From contig CABJBO010000001.1 in assembly GCA_902363875.1 (NCBI GenBank), positions 62,001 to 126,000 of the forward strand: 64,000 nt of DNA, written 5' to 3'. The stretch comes from Coriobacteriaceae bacterium (GTDB lineage Bacteria; Actinomycetota; Coriobacteriia; Coriobacteriales; Coriobacteriaceae). The notes beneath the pieces were generated by a model. It saw only the letters and a program-made list of their open reading frames with translations, was not told the origin of the DNA and did no database searches. Of this stretch, positions 1-8,615 are shown piece after piece. Both the position numbers and the translations under genes were made by a program. Numbering within the stretch: position 1 is the stretch's first letter; every line of letters begins with the position of its first letter.

Positions 1-789
1 GCCCACCTTCGAGAGCACGTCGATCGGGTCGGCGGGATCGGGCGAGTTCGCGTCGATAGCGCGCTCGACCACGTCGCGCTTGCGCGCGAGCGAGGCGTCC
101 GAGAGCCCCGCGCCGCGCCCGACGAGGCTCCGCACGTCCGCCCGGATGAGCACTGCGGCCACCGCCGCCGAGGTGGTCGTGTTGCCGATGCCCATCTCGC
201 CCGCGGCGAGAAGGCGCACGCCGGCGCGGACAAGCCCGCACGCGACGGCGATTCCGACCTCGATCGCGCGCACGGCCCCATCGCGAGACATAGCGGAGCC
301 GTGAGCGATGTTGCCGCTCCCCCGCCGCACGTTCGCGCGCACCATGCGCGCGTCTTCTATGCCCCGGGCCATACCCACGTCGACGGGCACGACCTCGGCA
401 CCCGCGAACGCCGCCATGCGGCAGGCGCTCGCGGCCCCCTCGCACATGTTACGCGCGACGGCTCGCGTCACGTCTTGTCCGCTTTGCGACACGCCTTCGG
501 CAACGACCCCGTTGTCGGAGAAGAATACCGCGAGCGCACGAGGAAACTCGGCCACCTCGGCGCTCCCCTGAGCTGCGGCGATACACGCGACGGCGTCTTC
601 AAAGTCGCCCAATCCCCCCAAGGGGTGCGCAATGGAATCCCACGCGGCGTACGCGGCGGCGCGGGCGCACTCGTCTGCGGGCGCGATCCGGGAAAGCGCG
701 GCTTCGAGCACGGCGCCCGGCGCCGACGAGAACGCGCGCTCGACTTCCTCGCGGATGCAGGCAAGCGCGGTTTCGGTTGCTTCAGCCAT
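1..789 (-). CDS. cobT: Nicotinate-nucleotide-dimethylbenzimidazole phosphoribosyltransferase, 3' part missing
   Basis: This gene runs off the left edge of the window; about 263 N-terminal residues are visible of a family usually near 350. CobT makes alpha-ribazole phosphate from dimethylbenzimidazole (or related bases) and nicotinate mononucleotide for the lower loop of cobalamin. The hallmark GEMGIGNTTTSAAVAAVL stretch lies near residues 195-212, and a FFSDNGVVAEGVS segment that matches the family's substrate region lies near 88-100. The ATG at 787-789 overlaps the end of cbiA by 8 bases, so it is the last visible gene of the cob operon and probably translationally coupled. Whether the C-terminal catalytic Glu is present cannot be seen. 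The identification is secure from the glycine/threonine motif. Confidence 0.93.
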   Translation of the reverse strand, partial: MAEATETALACIREEVERAFSSAPGAVLEAALSRIAPADECARAAAYAAWDSIAHPLGGLGDFEDAVACIAAAQGSAEVAEFPRALAVFFSDNGVVAEGVSQSGQDVTRAVARNMCEGAASACRMAAFAGAEVVPVDVGMARGIEDARMVRANVRRGSGNIAHGSAMSRDGAVRAIEVGIAVACGLVRAGVRLLAAGEMGIGNTTTSAAVAAVLIRADVRSLVGRGAGLSDASLARKRDVVERAIDANSPDPADPIDVLSKVG

Positions 790-2164
790 GCCGTCTCCTC
801 TCTGCGAACGACGCTGCGGCAGACGCGAACGCGCGCGCAACGTCGGGGTTAGCAGGATAGTACACATGCGGGAAGCCAGCCGCCAGGGACGGGGTGGTCG
901 TCATGCACGGCCAGCCCTTGTCGCGCCGGGGCTTCTGCGCCCAAAAGTCGCCGCCCGGGCAGGTGGACTGCCAGTAGTGGAACTCGTGCGCGCGGATGCG
1001 TGTGCCGCGCGGCCCGTAGAGCCCGTCGCGTTGGGAAGTGAGCTCCACGTACCCGAAATGGGACAGCCTTCCCCCGTTCTCGCTTGCGCCCTCAAGGGCG
1101 CCCGCAACAGGCCAGCGCCACCCCTCGCTATCGGCGATTTCGCGCTGCAGGTACAGAAACCCACCGCATTCGGCGACCGTCGGCATGCCGGATTCCACCG
1201 CGCGCCGCACCGCCTCGCGCATCGACACGTTCTCGGAGAGCTGCCGCGCATGGAGTTCCGGGTAGCCGCCCCCCAGATAGAGGGCGCTTGTCCCCCGGGG
1301 CAACTCGCTATCACACAGGGGGCTGAAAAAGGCCAGCTCGCAACCCAGGTCCTCGAGCGCGCGCAGATTCTCCTCGTAATAGAACGAGAACGCCTCGTCA
1401 CGCGCGACGGCGACGATGGGCCGCGCTCCCGCGATCGGCTCCAACCGGTAAGGTTCCTCGCGGATATCGGGTGCCGTCGCCGCTATTTCGAGCAAGCGGT
1501 CGACGTCGATGCTCTTTTCCACCAGCTCGGCCATCTTGTCGATGCGCGCGGAGAGCTGCTCGACCTCGTCGGCGGTCACAAGCCCCAGATGCCGGCTTTC
1601 GAGCGAGAACGCCTCGTCGGCGGGGATATTCCCCAAAACCGCGACGCCCGTGTGCTTCTCGATCGCAGGCGCCGCGTAGGCGCAGGCAGCGGCGCTCATC
1701 TTGTTCAGCACGACGCCGCGCACGTTCGCACAAGGCAGGAACTCGGCGATGCCGCGGATTACAGCGGCGAGCGATAAAGACGCCCCGCGCCCGTTCACCA
1801 CTAAAACGACCGGCGTTTCCGTGTCGCGCGCAACCTGGTAGCTGCTCGCGTCGGCCACGCCGGGCGCCATGCCGTCGTAGAAGCCCATAACCCCCTCGAG
1901 CACCGCGACATCCGCGCCCGCGGCGCCGCGTGCGAGCAGGGCGCGCAGCGTCGGGGCGTCGGTGAAGAAGCCGTCTAAATTGCCCGAGCGCGCACCCACG
2001 ACGCGGCGATGAAAGAGCGGGTCAATGTAGTCGGGGCCGCATTTGAAGGCCGCGCATGCAATGCCGCGGCGCGCGAGCGCGCGCAGGAGCGCGCACGTTA
2101 CGACCGTCTTGCCGCTCCCGCTCGAGGGCGCAGCGACCATGAAGCGCGGGATGGACGTGCTCAC
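782..2164 (-). CDS. cbiA: Cobyrinate a,c-diamide synthase
   Basis: CbiA amidates the a and c side chains of the (cobalt) corrin ring with glutamine and ATP in the cytoplasm. The 460-residue protein has the family's usual size. It starts with a P-loop, PSSGSGKT (about residues 12-19), and carries a C-terminal class I glutamine amidotransferase domain whose nucleophile Cys sits in the VAECGGFLYL segment near residue 335. The start is GTG: the bases GTGA hold both this start and the TGA stop of cbiET, a 4-base overlap typical of coupled translation. Its own 3' end overlaps cobT. In an operon with cbiD and cbiG it belongs to the anaerobic route. CobB of the aerobic route is the same family, but the neighbours favour CbiA. 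Confidence 0.95.
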   Translation of the reverse strand: MSTSIPRFMVAAPSSGSGKTVVTCALLRALARRGIACAAFKCGPDYIDPLFHRRVVGARSGNLDGFFTDAPTLRALLARGAAGADVAVLEGVMGFYDGMAPGVADASSYQVARDTETPVVLVVNGRGASLSLAAVIRGIAEFLPCANVRGVVLNKMSAAACAYAAPAIEKHTGVAVLGNIPADEAFSLESRHLGLVTADEVEQLSARIDKMAELVEKSIDVDRLLEIAATAPDIREEPYRLEPIAGARPIVAVARDEAFSFYYEENLRALEDLGCELAFFSPLCDSELPRGTSALYLGGGYPELHARQLSENVSMREAVRRAVESGMPTVAECGGFLYLQREIADSEGWRWPVAGALEGASENGGRLSHFGYVELTSQRDGLYGPRGTRIRAHEFHYWQSTCPGGDFWAQKPRRDKGWPCMTTTPSLAAGFPHVYYPANPDVARAFASAAASFAERRRHG

Positions 2165-3633
2165 CGGGCGCCGCCTTCCCCACCTGCGGCGCTGCAGTTA
2201 GCAAGCGAGACCACCTCAACGGATGGGTTCCCCTCGACAGAGAGGTCCTCCCCGACAGGCGACTCAGCAAGCGCGCCGACTTCGGCAAGCTCCTCGGCAT
2301 CCGCGCCCGCACCACGCGCGCTGACGAGGAACACGGGGTTTTGCGCCTTCATAAGATGGTGCGAGCCTACAGCCTCGGCACGGGCGACCGACACCTGGCA
2401 CGCCTCGAACCCCTTAAAGCGCGAACCCGAGAGAAGCGCGCACGCCTCGGTGAGCGTCTCAACGGTGACGCATGGCACGCACAGGCGAACCTGCGAGTTC
2501 TTCTCGAGCGCCGCCTCCACGATGGAGGGAAGCTCGCCCGCGCTCCCGCCGACGAACACGGCGTCGGGGACGGGCAGTTTCGCGAGCGCTTCGGGGGCGA
2601 CACCGGGGACCGCATGCACGTTGCCGCACCCGAATGCATCCGCGTTCTCTCGGATGAGCCGCACGCCGGCCGCGTTGCGCTCGACCGCCCATACCGACCC
2701 CGCTCGCGCGACGAGCGCCGCCTCGATCGAAACGCTCCCCGTACCGGCGCCGACATCCCACACGGTGTCGGTCGCGGTAAGGCGCAGCTTCGCGAGCGCG
2801 ACGGCGCGCACCTCCTGCTTGGTCATGGGAACGTCACCGCGGATGAAGAGCTCGTCGGGAATGCCCGAGGAAGCGTACGGCCAGCGGGAGCTCGCGGCGC
2901 GGAATGCGCCCGCAGAGTCCGCCGCGAAAGAAGCCGCCGCGGGCGCAGACGCGCCGGCCGGCGCCTCGGAGGCTGCGCTAGAGCCCGCAGGCGACCCGGC
3001 GCAGCCTGCGAACTCGATAAGCATCACGTTCAAGTCGTCGAACGTCTGACCTGCGATTTCACTTGCGGTCGCGCAGGTGATGCGCTCGTCGGGGTACGAC
3101 AGGCGCTCGGCCACCGTCACGCGCGCGTCCCCGAAGCCCGCCTGCACAAGCTCGCCCGAAAGCCGCGAGGGGTCTTCCCCGCCCGACGTGGCGAGGAAGA
3201 GCTCACCTGCGCGCTCGGCCTCGGCCACGATGTCGCACGCCACGCCGTGAGCGCTCGCGAAGCGCCAATCCTGCCATGGACGCGCGAGGCGCGCGGCGAG
3301 ATACGACGCTGAGCTTATGCCGGGAATGACGCGCACGTCCACCTGCGCGTCGCCGGAGAGCGCCTCCACCAGGCGGCGCGCGCCGCTGAACAGCCCCACA
3401 TCACCCGTCATCACGACCACGGCGCGCTGCCACGACGCCGCATCGGTGAGAGCGGCGACGATGTCCGCCGTCTTCACGAGCTCGCATCTCACCACGTCGG
3501 GCGGCACGTCGATGCCGACAAGCGCGCGATGAGCGCCGATGACCACGTCGGCGATGTCGATCACGTCGAGCGCCGCGCGCGAGAGCAAGTCGGGGTTTCC
3601 GGGCCCCGCCCCGATGATCGTTACCTTTCGCAT
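2161..3633 (-). CDS. cbiET: Fused precorrin-6Y/cobalt-precorrin C5,C15-methyltransferase (CbiE-CbiT)
   Basis: A 490-residue fusion that methylates C5 and C15 and decarboxylates the C12 acetate of cobalt-precorrin. The N-terminal half (about 1-200) is a tetrapyrrole methylase, with IGAGPGNPDLLSRAA at the start and MTGDVGLFSGARRLVEAL in the S-adenosylmethionine region. The C-terminal half (about 255-450) is a CbiT-type Rossmann methyltransferase with WDVGAGTGSVSIEAAL. Between them lies a linker of about 50 residues rich in Ala, Ser and Gly, and a further acidic low-complexity tail of about 45 residues follows the CbiT core. An upstream in-frame extension exists, but the ATG at 3631-3633 begins the methylase fold and overlaps cbiH by 13 bases. 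CobL is the aerobic name for the same fusion. Confidence 0.94.
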   Translation of the reverse strand: MRKVTIIGAGPGNPDLLSRAALDVIDIADVVIGAHRALVGIDVPPDVVRCELVKTADIVAALTDAASWQRAVVVMTGDVGLFSGARRLVEALSGDAQVDVRVIPGISSASYLAARLARPWQDWRFASAHGVACDIVAEAERAGELFLATSGGEDPSRLSGELVQAGFGDARVTVAERLSYPDERITCATASEIAGQTFDDLNVMLIEFAGCAGSPAGSSAASEAPAGASAPAAASFAADSAGAFRAASSRWPYASSGIPDELFIRGDVPMTKQEVRAVALAKLRLTATDTVWDVGAGTGSVSIEAALVARAGSVWAVERNAAGVRLIRENADAFGCGNVHAVPGVAPEALAKLPVPDAVFVGGSAGELPSIVEAALEKNSQVRLCVPCVTVETLTEACALLSGSRFKGFEACQVSVARAEAVGSHHLMKAQNPVFLVSARGAGADAEELAEVGALAESPVGEDLSVEGNPSVEVVSLANCSAAGGEGGAR

Positions 3634-4364
3634 GGAATCTCCCGATACCCGCGCGGCGTGACCATACGGCCGCCTACGCGCTTCGTGTCCGCGTTGCCGA
3701 CGAACACGGTGGTGAACATGTCGGCGTCGAACTCCCCCAGCTCGGAGAGCCTGCACATGCCCGACTGCTGCCCCTCGCGCCCGATGTTGCGTACCCAGCC
3801 GCAGAGCGTGTCGGGGGCCTTCCATTCGAGCATAATCTTCGCCGCGCGCGAGAGCCTGTCGGCGCGCTTTCTGCTGCGCGGGTTGTACAAACAGATGCAG
3901 AAGTCGGCGCTCGCCACGGCGGCGAGCCTGCGCTCGATGACCTCCCACGGCGTGAGCAGGTCGGAGAGCGACACGACCGCGAAGTCGTGGGCAAGCGGGG
4001 CGCCGAGCACCGCCGACCCGCTCTGAGCCGCGGTGGCCCCGGCGATAACTTCCACGTCTACATCGGGGTAGTCCTCAGCAAGCTCCAGCACGGGGCTCGC
4101 CATGCCGTACACGCCCGCGTCACCGCTGCACACAAGCGCCACGGCTTCTCCGCTCTGCGCGCGCGAAAGCGCCAGGCGGCACCGTTCGACCTCGTGCATC
4201 ATCGGCGTCGCGAGATGCGCCGCGTCGGGCACGGCGGCGAGCGCGAGCTCCACGTATTTCGTGTACCCCACAACGATGTCGGCCGCCTCGAGCGCGCGCC
4301 GAGCCGCAATCGTCATGCCGTCGGGGCCGCCCGGGCCGATCCCCACCACGAAGAGCTTTCCCAT
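3621..4364 (-). CDS. cbiH: Cobalt-precorrin-3 C17-methyltransferase
   Basis: CbiH (CobJ in aerobes) methylates C17 and drives ring contraction of the corrinoid macrocycle. The 247 residues form one tetrapyrrole methylase domain: VVGIGPGGPDGMTIAARRAL near the N terminus, CSGDAGVYGMA near residue 80, and the family's late LYNPRSRKRADRL segment near 160, which is typical of CbiH. An AAGGAG ribosome site lies five bases before the ATG at 4362-4364; a GTG one codon upstream is possible but too close to it. The stop of cbiG and this start share one base, so the two are coupled. It belongs to the anaerobic cob operon. Confidence 0.94.
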   Translation of the reverse strand: MGKLFVVGIGPGGPDGMTIAARRALEAADIVVGYTKYVELALAAVPDAAHLATPMMHEVERCRLALSRAQSGEAVALVCSGDAGVYGMASPVLELAEDYPDVDVEVIAGATAAQSGSAVLGAPLAHDFAVVSLSDLLTPWEVIERRLAAVASADFCICLYNPRSRKRADRLSRAAKIMLEWKAPDTLCGWVRNIGREGQQSGMCRLSELGEFDADMFTTVFVGNADTKRVGGRMVTPRGYREIPCER

Positions 4365-5497
4365 CACAGCTCCTTAAACGAAAGTTCGATAGTTACCTTG
4401 GAAAACGCGACGGTCACGCCGCCGTGAGCGAGCTTCGGGAAGATAAGTTTGCCCCCGTCCGCGAGCGCCGCGCGCTCGCACACGTTGTCGACCCCCACCG
4501 TCGCGCGCACGAAATCAGATGGTGAAACGCTGCCTTCGACCTGCGACAACTCCTCTACGGAATACGTCACAAGCGGGATATTGCGCGCGCGACAGAAGGC
4601 GAGCAGACCCTCCTCGTGCGCCTTCACGTCGATCGTCGCCGCCTCGCGCACGGCCGAAGGCGAGATACCCGCCTGCCCGCACGCGAGAAGAAACGTCTCC
4701 CCGATCGCTTCGGCGCACGCACCGCGACGGCACCCTATGCCCGCAACGATGCAGGGCACGACAAGGCGAAGCGGGTCGGGCGCAGACGTCTGCGCCCGCA
4801 CGCCCGCCGGCTTCCCCGTCTCACCGGCGGGCACGACCTCGCCCGTTGTCTCCGCCGCGCGAACGGACGCACCTGCATTCGCGCCAGCGAACGGCGACAC
4901 GACAATATCGGCCCGAGCGCGGTCGGACGCAATGTCAACCCCCTCAGGCAGCTGTCCCGAAATCGGCATGTCGGAATAGAGCGCCACGCGCCCGCCCGAA
5001 AGCAGCCGCGCCGACACTCGCTTGATGGCCTCGGGATTCGAAACGGCGAGCCCCGCACAGCGAGCCCACGTATCCACCGCCCACACGCCGCGGACGTCGG
5101 TCGCCGTGGTGATGACGGGGATGGCCCCTGCCGCGCGTGCCACAGTTTGCGCAAGCTCGTTCGCACCGCCCAAATGCCCCGACAAAAGCGGGACGGCAAA
5201 GCGCCCCGCCTCGTCGATCGCCACAACCGCGGAATCGCTTGCCTTCGAGGCGACATGCGGCGCGATCGCCCGCACGGCGATGCCCGCCGCGCCCACGAAC
5301 AGAAGCGCGTCCGACGCTTCCCACGCGAGCGCCGTCCATGCGCGCAGGTCGGCCTTCCCCTCGCCGAACCCGCGCGAAACGGAAACGTCCCAGCCAGGGT
5401 CATCTTCACCTGTCTGCGCGCAATCGGAAAGCGCGCGTGCGGTGCGCTCCGCCAACGCATACCCCCTCTCAGTGAACGCTATGCAGGAAACCCTCAT
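4364..5497 (-). CDS. cbiG: Cobalt-precorrin-5A hydrolase
   Basis: CbiG opens the delta-lactone of cobalt-precorrin-5A and releases the C20 carbon as acetaldehyde; it occurs only in the anaerobic pathway and so diagnoses the route. The 377 residues show the N-terminal/core signature FVGAAGIAVRAIAP (about residues 92-105) followed by PLLSGHLGGANELA. The C-terminal CbiG domain begins near residue 250 with VAGIGCRRGACAEAIGETF. Between the two is a loop of about 35 Ala/Gly/Glu-rich residues. The ATG directly follows the cbiL stop (no gap), and the stop overlaps the cbiH start. No alternative function is likely. Confidence 0.93.
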   Translation of the reverse strand: MRVSCIAFTERGYALAERTARALSDCAQTGEDDPGWDVSVSRGFGEGKADLRAWTALAWEASDALLFVGAAGIAVRAIAPHVASKASDSAVVAIDEAGRFAVPLLSGHLGGANELAQTVARAAGAIPVITTATDVRGVWAVDTWARCAGLAVSNPEAIKRVSARLLSGGRVALYSDMPISGQLPEGVDIASDRARADIVVSPFAGANAGASVRAAETTGEVVPAGETGKPAGVRAQTSAPDPLRLVVPCIVAGIGCRRGACAEAIGETFLLACGQAGISPSAVREAATIDVKAHEEGLLAFCRARNIPLVTYSVEELSQVEGSVSPSDFVRATVGVDNVCERAALADGGKLIFPKLAHGGVTVAFSKVTIELSFKEL

Positions 5498-6187
5498 CTA
5501 GCGCACCACCATCGTCGAGAAGTAGCTGCCCCGATCGGGCACATCGTCGAGCGAGCAGTACACGCGCTCGCCCGGAAGCCCACAGTCCTCTACGAGCTCG
5601 GCACCGTCGAAGGCGCCCTCCTCGCGAAGGATGCGCTTCGTGTCCGCAAGCGAGCGGCGCGCCTTCATGACCACCTTCGCCCCCGGCCAGCCGATTGCGC
5701 GGCGCACGTCGTCGTAGCCGCCGGGCACGATGTGCAGAGGCGACGACATCTCGGGCGTGAGGTCGCGCTCGAGCGCCGCGGCGACCGCGCAGAAGCTCGG
5801 CACGCCGGGAATAGCGCGCGCCTCGAACCCGCGGGCGCGCACGTCGGGCGCTATGCGCTGGAATGTGGCGTAGATGCTCGGGTCCCCCAGGTTCAGCAGC
5901 GCGACGTCGCGGACAGCATCCAGGTGCGCGACAAGCTCGCGAACAAGCGAGGCATGCTCGGCCGCGCGGCGCTCGACGTCGCGCGTCATCGAGAATCGCA
6001 CGGGGATCACCGTCTTGCCTGTAAGGTCGACGGCACCGCGTACGATGTCGAGCGCGACCATGGCCCCGTCCGCCGTCTGCGGTGCGGCGATGACCGGACA
6101 CGATTCGATTGTGCGGACGGCCTTGATCGTGAGCAGCTCGGGGTCGCCAGGCCCCGTGCCCACCCCGTACAGCACGCCTTTACTCAT
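5498..6187 (-). CDS. cbiL: Cobalt-precorrin-2 C20-methyltransferase
   Basis: CbiL (CobI in aerobes) transfers a methyl group from S-adenosylmethionine to C20 of cobalt-precorrin-2, the first dedicated methylation after cobalt insertion. The 229-residue protein opens with GVGTGPGDPELLTIKAVR, the family's N-terminal motif, and has LGDPSIYATF near residue 100 and a proline/glycine turn, IPGVPSFCAVAAAL, after it. The ATG at 6185-6187 is preferred over one ten codons upstream because the methylase fold begins right after it. It overlaps the end of cbiD by 8 bases and abuts cbiG. Confidence 0.94.
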   Translation of the reverse strand: MSKGVLYGVGTGPGDPELLTIKAVRTIESCPVIAAPQTADGAMVALDIVRGAVDLTGKTVIPVRFSMTRDVERRAAEHASLVRELVAHLDAVRDVALLNLGDPSIYATFQRIAPDVRARGFEARAIPGVPSFCAVAAALERDLTPEMSSPLHIVPGGYDDVRRAIGWPGAKVVMKARRSLADTKRILREEGAFDGAELVEDCGLPGERVYCSLDDVPDRGSYFSTMVVR

Positions 6188-7364
6188 ACGTCGCCCCCAA
6201 TTCCCCGATAACTGCATCGGCGCCCGACGTGCGGAAAAGCTCGCGGCGCTCGGCGTCGAACACGACCGCGGCGATGTCGCATCCGCCCGCCGCGCGGCGG
6301 CGCAACCTGTCCTCGATTGCCACAGCGAGCGAGGCGCGCGCAGCGTCCCCCACGCCGGCGGCCTCGATTACCTCAAGCGCCGCCGTGGTCGTGACCGACG
6401 ACATGATATCGCGCACGGTCTTCGCGCCAGCGCCGGCCAAGGCCGCGTGGGCGGCCAGAATCTCCGCGCGGCAGTCGGCGGTACACGAATGGGTGTCCAT
6501 GATGCCGCCCGCAACCTTCACCAGCTTGCCGATGTGTCCCACAAGAAGGACATTGGTAAATCCCTCGCGAACGCAGCAATCAATCGCATCGCCCACGAAG
6601 TTGGAGATGAAGACCACCGGCGCACCGTTTAGGTGGAAATGCCCCGAGATGAACTGCCCGCCGTAGTTGCCGGGCGTGAGCACGACTCCGCGCCGCCCCA
6701 TAGCCGCATGCTGCCGGATCTCGAGCTCGATGCTGTCGCGCAAGGCAGCAAGGCTGCGCGGCTCGACGATGCCCGTCGTGCCCAGGATGGAAATGCCGTC
6801 CTCTATCCCCAGGTGCGGGTTGAAGGTCTTTTCGGCAAGGGCAACACCCTCGGGTACCGAAATCGTCACAGCAATATTTCCAGAAAAGCCGTGCGCGGCA
6901 CACACCTCGCGCACCGCCGAAGTGATCATCGCGCGCGGCGTCGCGTTGATGGCGGCCGCCCCCACCGGCTGCTCGAGCCCGGGCAACGTCACGCGCCCCA
7001 CGCCCACGCCGCCATCGACGGAAACTTCCGATTCGCGCGCGGGCACGCCCTTGCTGCCCGCAGCGCCCGTGCCCGACCCCGCATGTTCCACGCGCGCGTA
7101 CACGAGCACGCCGTCGGTCACATCTGCATCGTCGCCTGCGTCCTTTCGCACGGCGCACTGGGCGCACCCCTCGCCGATACATGCGTCGACCACGTTCGCC
7201 TCGACGGGCAGCCCGCCGGGGGTGACGATCGACACGCGGCCGACGGGCTTTCGTGACAAAAGCATCTCGCAGGCCGCCTTCGCCGCAAGCGCGGCGCAAC
7301 TCCCCGTGGTGTAGCCGCAGCGCAGGCGGGTCGTCCCGGTATATATGTAGTGCTCGAAGGCCAC
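6180..7364 (-). CDS. cbiD: Cobalt-precorrin-5B C1-methyltransferase
   Basis: CbiD methylates C1 of the corrin ring in the anaerobic pathway and has no sequence relation to the other methylases. The 394-residue product shows CGYTTGSCAALAAKAA near residue 15, TPGNYGGQFI near 230 and GHIGKLVKVAGGIMDTHSC near 280, all strong family signatures. The open frame extends 56 codons further upstream into cbiF. I chose the GTG at 7362-7364 because it lies one base after the cbiF stop and just before the conserved N terminus. Together with cbiG it shows that this cluster makes cobalamin without oxygen. Confidence 0.93.
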   Translation of the reverse strand: MAFEHYIYTGTTRLRCGYTTGSCAALAAKAACEMLLSRKPVGRVSIVTPGGLPVEANVVDACIGEGCAQCAVRKDAGDDADVTDGVLVYARVEHAGSGTGAAGSKGVPARESEVSVDGGVGVGRVTLPGLEQPVGAAAINATPRAMITSAVREVCAAHGFSGNIAVTISVPEGVALAEKTFNPHLGIEDGISILGTTGIVEPRSLAALRDSIELEIRQHAAMGRRGVVLTPGNYGGQFISGHFHLNGAPVVFISNFVGDAIDCCVREGFTNVLLVGHIGKLVKVAGGIMDTHSCTADCRAEILAAHAALAGAGAKTVRDIMSSVTTTAALEVIEAAGVGDAARASLAVAIEDRLRRRAAGGCDIAAVVFDAERRELFRTSGADAVIGELGATYE

Positions 7365-7365
7365 G

Positions 7366-8157
7366 CTAGCTGCTCGCCTTCCGATACCCCGTGGCAAACG
7401 AAGGGTCGTAAAGCTTGCTGCGCTCGTACGACTCCGCTTGCGCGCCGTTGTGCGCAAGCCCACCGCGAACTCCGAGCACGCGGCCCACCACCACGAGCGC
7501 CGTGCGGTCGATGCCCTCTCGCGCGCCCGCATCAGCGAGCGTGCCCACTGTGCATCGCACCACGCGCTCCTCAGGCCAGGTCGCCTTGTACACGAGCGCC
7601 GCCGGCTCGTCGGAGCTGCGGCCCGCGGCCAAAAGCTCGGCGGAAAGCTCGGCGAGCATACCCGAGCTCAGGAAGATGACCATAGTCGAGCCGCTTTCCG
7701 CCATGGTGCGCATGCCCTCGCCCGCGGGCATGGGGGTGCGCCCGGAAAGCCGCGTGATCACGACCGACTGGCTGATTCCCGGCAGCGTGTATTCCTGGCG
7801 AAGCGCCGCCGCGGCACCGCAAAAGCTCGACACGCCGGGCACCACCTCGTAGACCACGCCGCGCGCGTCGAGCGCGTCCATCTGCTCCTGGATGGCGCCG
7901 TACAGGCACGGGTCGCCCGTGTGCAGGCGCACCACTTCCTCGCCCCGCGCATCCGCCGCGCACATCACGTCGAGCACTTCCTCCAAGGTCATGTGCGCGC
8001 TGTCGTAGACGACGCAGGATTCCTTGCACTCGGCGAGCAGCTCGGGGTTCACAAGGCTCCCCGCCCAAACGACCACGTCGGCCGCGCGTAGAAGACGCGC
8101 CCCGCGCAGCGTGATAAGGTCGGCGGCGCCCGAACCTGCGCCAACGATATGAATCAT
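7366..8157 (-). CDS. cbiF: Cobalt-precorrin-4 C11-methyltransferase
   Basis: CbiF (CobM) methylates C11 of cobalt-precorrin-4. The 263-residue protein is a single tetrapyrrole methylase domain: HIVGAGSGAADLITLRGARL at the N terminus, RLHTGDPCLYGAIQEQMD near residue 80, and the PGVSSFCGAAAAL loop near 105. The ATG at 8155-8157 is preceded by GGGAAGGGAAGG-type purines that can act as a ribosome site. It is the first gene of the eight-gene minus-strand operon. I found no riboswitch signature between it and the divergent promoter, so its regulation is not obvious from sequence; a promoter must lie in 8158-8400 on the minus strand. Confidence 0.94.
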   Translation of the reverse strand: MIHIVGAGSGAADLITLRGARLLRAADVVVWAGSLVNPELLAECKESCVVYDSAHMTLEEVLDVMCAADARGEEVVRLHTGDPCLYGAIQEQMDALDARGVVYEVVPGVSSFCGAAAALRQEYTLPGISQSVVITRLSGRTPMPAGEGMRTMAESGSTMVIFLSSGMLAELSAELLAAGRSSDEPAALVYKATWPEERVVRCTVGTLADAGAREGIDRTALVVVGRVLGVRGGLAHNGAQAESYERSKLYDPSFATGYRKASS

Positions 8158-8288
8158 CCGAGCCTTCCCTTCCCGTTTCTCATCGCAACCGTTTACGCCG
8201 CCATTCGCGCAGCGGGCAAAACACGGCGCCTGCGGCAGCAATCGGCGCAAATACGCAGGCAGGAGGCGCAATGCCGCCCGCGCTGGCT

Positions 8289-8317
8289 TTGACACGTTCA
8301 CAAGTGCCCACTATCAT
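8289..8317 (+). promoter_or_regulatory. Sigma-70-type promoter upstream of the cobalamin riboswitch
   Basis: A TTGACA -35 box (8289-8294) and a TATCAT -10 box (8312-8317) are separated by exactly 17 bases. Transcription would begin near 8324, about 50 bases before the riboswitch core, and run into the cbiK-lipoprotein-ABC operon. It is one of the best promoter matches in the window. Confidence 0.8.
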
Positions 8318-8374
8318 AGTAAAAGTTTCGGCAACGAGCATATGACAATCGGATAAAAGGAAATGACCGGCGCG

Positions 8375-8525
8375 GCGCCTGCACAGCCCGCGCTGGCTTG
8401 CGGAGGGAACCAGGTGGGAATCCTGGGCAAGGGACATTACTGTATAGGACGCGCGGGCGAACCGCCTCGCGCCCCAAGCCTGACTGCTTCGCCTTTTCCT
8501 CACGGCATCGCCGTGGCGTTAGCTC
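8375..8525 (+). promoter_or_regulatory. Cobalamin riboswitch
   Basis: The leader carries the conserved cobalamin aptamer core: GAGGGAACCAGGTGGGAATCC (about 8400-8421), followed by GGGACATTACTGTAT (about 8428-8442), then the AAGCCTGACTGC segment (about 8475-8486). A CACGGC-ATC-GCCGTG hairpin (8501-8515) follows the core, in the place of the P13 arm that forms the kissing-loop switch. A short GC hairpin and T-rich run (8529-8550), then a GGAAAGGAA ribosome site (8602-8610), lie between it and cbiK. It should repress the downstream operon when cobalamin is abundant. Boundaries are approximate. Confidence 0.87.
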
Positions 8526-8615
8526 CTTGTGAACCCCGAGGGGTGCGCTTTTCTTTCGCTTGTGCCGACAAGCAACTGTCGCCGGGGGACCGGCAAACCG
8601 AGGAAAGGAAAAACC

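Noticed and set aside
8158..8400. A second cobalamin riboswitch on the minus strand before cbiF
   Set aside because: The minus strand lacks the GGTGGGAATCC and ACTGT core words. GC-rich direct similarity to the plus-strand leader was not enough.
8180..8503. A 107-codon minus-strand frame upstream of cbiF
   Set aside because: It runs antisense through the cobalamin riboswitch and promoter, has no ribosome site at its start and shows no conserved pattern.
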